From Dasypus novemcinctus (taxonomy: Eukaryota; Chordata; Mammalia; Cingulata; Dasypodidae): DNA of 64,000 nt. Within the stretch, counting starts at the first letter, position 1. Each line of letters opens with the position of its first letter. The notes beneath the pieces are model-generated. The model worked only from the letters and a program-made list of their open reading frames with translations, was not told the DNA's origin and ran no database searches. A program made the position numbers and the translations under genes. The stretch lies in assembly GCF_030445035.2 (NCBI RefSeq), contig NC_080690.1, positions 34,498,796 through 34,562,795 on the forward strand. The letters are read 5' to 3'. Below, one piece after another: positions 1-64,000 of this stretch.

Positions 1-727
1 TTCATTACAGTTTTTCTTGATGATGAAAAATTTAAAAAAGTTTCAATGTCCAAGTGTAATCATTAAAATGAGACTATTAATATCAATATTCATGGAATAT
101 TCACTGATTTTGAGGGCTCTCACAATGCAATAAGTGAAAGAAAGTATACAAATATTAATGTGTTTTACATATAAAGAAGAAGACAAATGCATAAAAATAT
201 TAAAGCATCATTTTATTTTAATTGCCTTTATGTTTTTTCATATTTTATTGACTATGGGCTGGCAAATGAGCATATTTTTCAGTATGAGGAATCTTTTTTA
301 AAAAATGAAAAAGCAAGTCTAATCTCTTCAATTTTAAGTACCCAGACAGCAGAAATGTTGGAAATGATATTTGTTGCCCTTGCCATTATTTTCTATTGTG
401 CTTTGAAATGGTGTTATTTCGATTTTTTAAAACATAAAGCACTAGTTTTAATATCACTACCCTTTTTATTGGGTTTTTAAAAAGTGGCAGTAATTCCATG
501 ACTGATTCAGGGTTATAATCTGAAGTCTACAAATTACTTTCTGGGTGCTTCACCTCTGTTCTTACTCAGAGTGTTTTTTTTCCCCTTTGCCCTCTGTTTT
601 CTTGTGGAAAGTGTTAGTAAGCTAAGTTTAGAATATTTTCTCCATAGAAACTGTCTCTGGTTTTGTTAACTTCTCTTAAGTGGCTTAGGTGTGATGGTAC
701 TCACCGTTATAACATTTTTCTTTTTAG
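1..727 (+). other. AMFR: AMFR intron sequence upstream of the first exon in the window
   Basis: AT-rich intronic sequence ending in a pyrimidine-rich tract and the acceptor AG at 726-727. No exon, SINE or other repeat recognised. A 97-codon open frame at 187-480 has no recognisable protein features and is taken as chance. Confidence 0.7.
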
Positions 728-42555
<41,828 letters not shown>

Positions 42556-45114
42556 GTGTTGTGTGTGGTTGGAAGCTGAGGCAGTTTTTTCCAAAGGTGC
42601 CAACATTGAATCTTGATTTTGTGTGTAACATTTTGGTTGAAGTTTTTTCTTCTTTGGATTGGGAAATTTTACTTTTCCTAGTATTTATTTGGAGACGGCA
42701 TTTGTATTCCCCTAGTATCTATAGCATTTTTTTCAAGGAAAAGGGAGAGAATGCTTATTTTACTCCTTAAGTTATACTTTTCTTTGAATTGCATGTTGCA
42801 CACACTGTAGGTGACACTAATTTTACATATTCTTATGTTTCAGATGTGTGAGAAGAGAAGATTGGAGTTAATTTAAGTCTTCTTGTTTTATTTGAGACAT
42901 TAGAATATGGTAGTATGACAGTGATCAAAACAGAAATGTCTTACATAGCTTATTTGACCCAAATGAGAACTCCTGACTTCATCCTTAGACTTTGTTCCTA
43001 GAGAGTCAAGGAAGGATTCTGGGTACTATAGTGTCTTTTGGCTTTTATTAAGATCACTTCTTGGGAGCACCTGGGACAGATGTTAAGGGCAACGGCAGAG
43101 GCCAGACCAGTGTCCTGTTAAATCAGGCGGATTTCCTGACCTATGACTTCGGGCCACCTGGCCTGTGTGCAGGCCTCAGGGAGCTCTTCACCTTGCACAG
43201 CCCTGTAGCAGCAGAGCTAAGGCTCTGCTGCTGGTTCAAGTCTGGAATGGAGAAAAAGGAATCAGGGCAGGGCATTCTGATGATTTGTGAGTGAGTTGCC
43301 TCTGTCATTTCCAGGGTTTTGGAGTATAGTGTGTTATTCCCTCCATTTTATTATTGCTCTGTTATGCTGATATCTTGGGTTCTTGGTTCTTTTCCGCCCC
43401 CTCCAAAATTTGAGCCTTTTTGTGTCCCTTAGAGAATGATGGTCCATGTAGATATGGTTGTTTTGCTTTATTGATATAAATCCTGGGTGCTCAGGTGGCC
43501 ACATTTTTATTCTTAGTTAGCAGAAACAGACTTGATCCTCTCTGTGGTGTGGCTTCAGGAAAGAATCTGAAGGCTCCTGAAGCAGGACACAGCGTGAAAA
43601 GGGAACAGTGACCTTGCTGATGAGGTGGCTGGCAACCTCTTCTTGCCTGACCTAGAAGGTCCTCAGTTGTCTGGGGCCTCTGCCTCCCACCTCCTTGCCC
43701 ATGTTTTCTGTTAGGTGAGCAGTGCTCTCATCCTGACTGCACAAAACAACCACTCAGGCAGCTTTAACACAGATAGGGTGTGCTCCTCGTTCTAATTTCA
43801 CCGACCTTTCCCTTGCATCCTTCCCCCCAAAATTTTTCCAGAACTCCTTTTTAAGAAAGATAAGGCAAAGAAACTTCTGATGACTCTGTCTACAAAGCTC
43901 ATTTGATAGTTGGGAAAGACCTGTTAGAATATGGCCTTTTAGAGCAATTCATACCCACCCATATGTAGAAAAAGTGATGTCTTTCAGCCCTCCATCTGGA
44001 TCTTGATTTGTCCCTCTAGATAGTGTTGTTAGGTTGTGGCCAGGATTGCAAACCATCCCATCAATAGAGATAGTTGACTGTGGACCTTCATCTGCAGATA
44101 ACAGTTGTTGGGGGTGGAGGGTGCTGGTGGGGAAAGCACTGGGAAAGAGGCATAGTTTGGCTTGCTTTCAGGCCTATCCTGGCAGAGGAAGTCTAAGGAG
44201 TGCTTGGATTGGTTGGCTTGGGTGCTTGTTGCAAGAGGGAACTAGCGTCTTGTTATTTCAGTCTCTGAAGCAAGATCAACCTTGACCTCTACCCTCACTA
44301 CATTCAAAAGACCACTGGAACTTGCTAAGGAGAGGACTTGCAGAGCTGATCATTCACATTTGTAGGGCTGTGGAGAGGAATACCAATTAACCGACCTCTG
44401 AGGCCTCCCATTCAGAATGGCGTGACATTGCACTTGACTGCTAGGTTAGTGAGCTGCGCATAGATGTAATGTAAGGATTCTACGGAATTGCTGTTTCCCT
44501 CCAGTCCCCAGTCTCTAGTGATTTCTTAGTTATTACAGCAAATACATGGCCACCTAGGGGAGAGTTGGGAACTGGACATCCTGGCATCCAGGTGCAACGG
44601 GAAGCAAAGTGCTTGGCCTTGGCTTTTAAAGATATCCTAAGTGAGTGGTTGAATTCCTTGGGTGCAAAGGGTCCAGGCAATTTGGCTTCATTCTTGGGAC
44701 TACCCTTTATTCCACTGTGGTAGAACCACTGGGTGCAGAAGAAAGAGGAGCCCATATTAGCAGGAAATACTGATTACCTGCCCCCTCCACCCCTTCTTTT
44801 CCAATGGTTAGAGGACCTGGGAGGAAGAGGGCATCTGTGGACAAGAAGTGATCTGTTCCTCTGCCCTCCTTGTTCCAAGGGGCACTGGGTCACACACCAT
44901 CCCAGTGACCATGCTCCCTGCTCTACTGATGTCAGCACTGAGGGGGGAATGGAGAAGGAGTCCTGAGGGGAGGAGGCTCCTTCCCCAGGGCTTACAGCCC
45001 CACCCACCAGACTCCCAGAGTTGGTGGCCAGTTCAAATCCCTCCTTCCCTTTCCTGCCAGTGATGCCCACTAAATAACCATAGTTTGGAAGCCATAGCGT
45101 GAGAGACTCAAGAA
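42556..45114. other. Convergent intergenic spacer AMFR/GNAO1
   Basis: About 2.6 kb between the two inferred 3' ends. No open frame with domain features, RNA gene or SINE recognised. Base composition moves from AT-rich to more balanced. Confidence 0.6.

Positions 45115-64000
<18,886 letters not shown>

Overview
This window is a piece of a placental mammal nuclear genome. It holds two multi-exon protein-coding genes in tail-to-tail orientation, AMFR on the + strand and GNAO1 on the - strand; as far as I recall they are neighbours in human too. The interspersed repeats point to a xenarthran, most likely an armadillo. At least eleven copies are present of a tRNA-derived SINE that I recognise as the xenarthran DAS family, together with short L1 3' ends whose G-rich 3' UTR is typical of that lineage. 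The species call is an inference from repeat type.

Layout. 1-42,555: AMFR (gp78, an ER membrane ubiquitin ligase of ER-associated degradation). Twelve coding exons cover the last 527 residues, from inside the membrane region through the RING, CUE, UBE2G2-binding and p97-binding segments to the stop at 41,109. They are followed by a 1.4 kb 3' UTR with a strong polyadenylation site. The first coding part and the promoter lie left of the window. All exons join in phase with AG/GT borders, so the gene looks intact. Its 17 kb intron at 3,709-20,667 is mostly retroelements: a 5'-truncated L1, then a second near-full-length but decayed L1 broken by four SINEs and by a processed KRAB zinc-finger retrocopy, which is itself broken by an antisense KPNB1 (importin beta-1) retrocopy.

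42,556-45,114: short convergent intergenic spacer. 45,115-64,000: 3' half of GNAO1 (G-protein Go alpha subunit). Read on the - strand the order is shared exon 6, exons 7B and 8B (GoB), a GoB polyadenylation site, exons 7A and 8A (GoA), then a non-coding exon 9 spliced 28 nt after the GoA stop. This half is GC-rich, has no recognisable DAS SINE and only scattered old MIR fragments, in contrast to the AT-rich, SINE- and L1-rich AMFR half.

I found no new enzymatic or defence system. The most interesting structures are the triple-nested retrocopy stack, an L1 insertion with an apparent 3' transduction at 38.5-39.3 kb, a body-less poly(A) insertion at the target site of another L1, and the splicing and polyadenylation logic of the duplicated Go alpha exons. 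Exon coordinates come from reading splice borders and translations by eye; repeat borders are approximate unless a target-site duplication is given.
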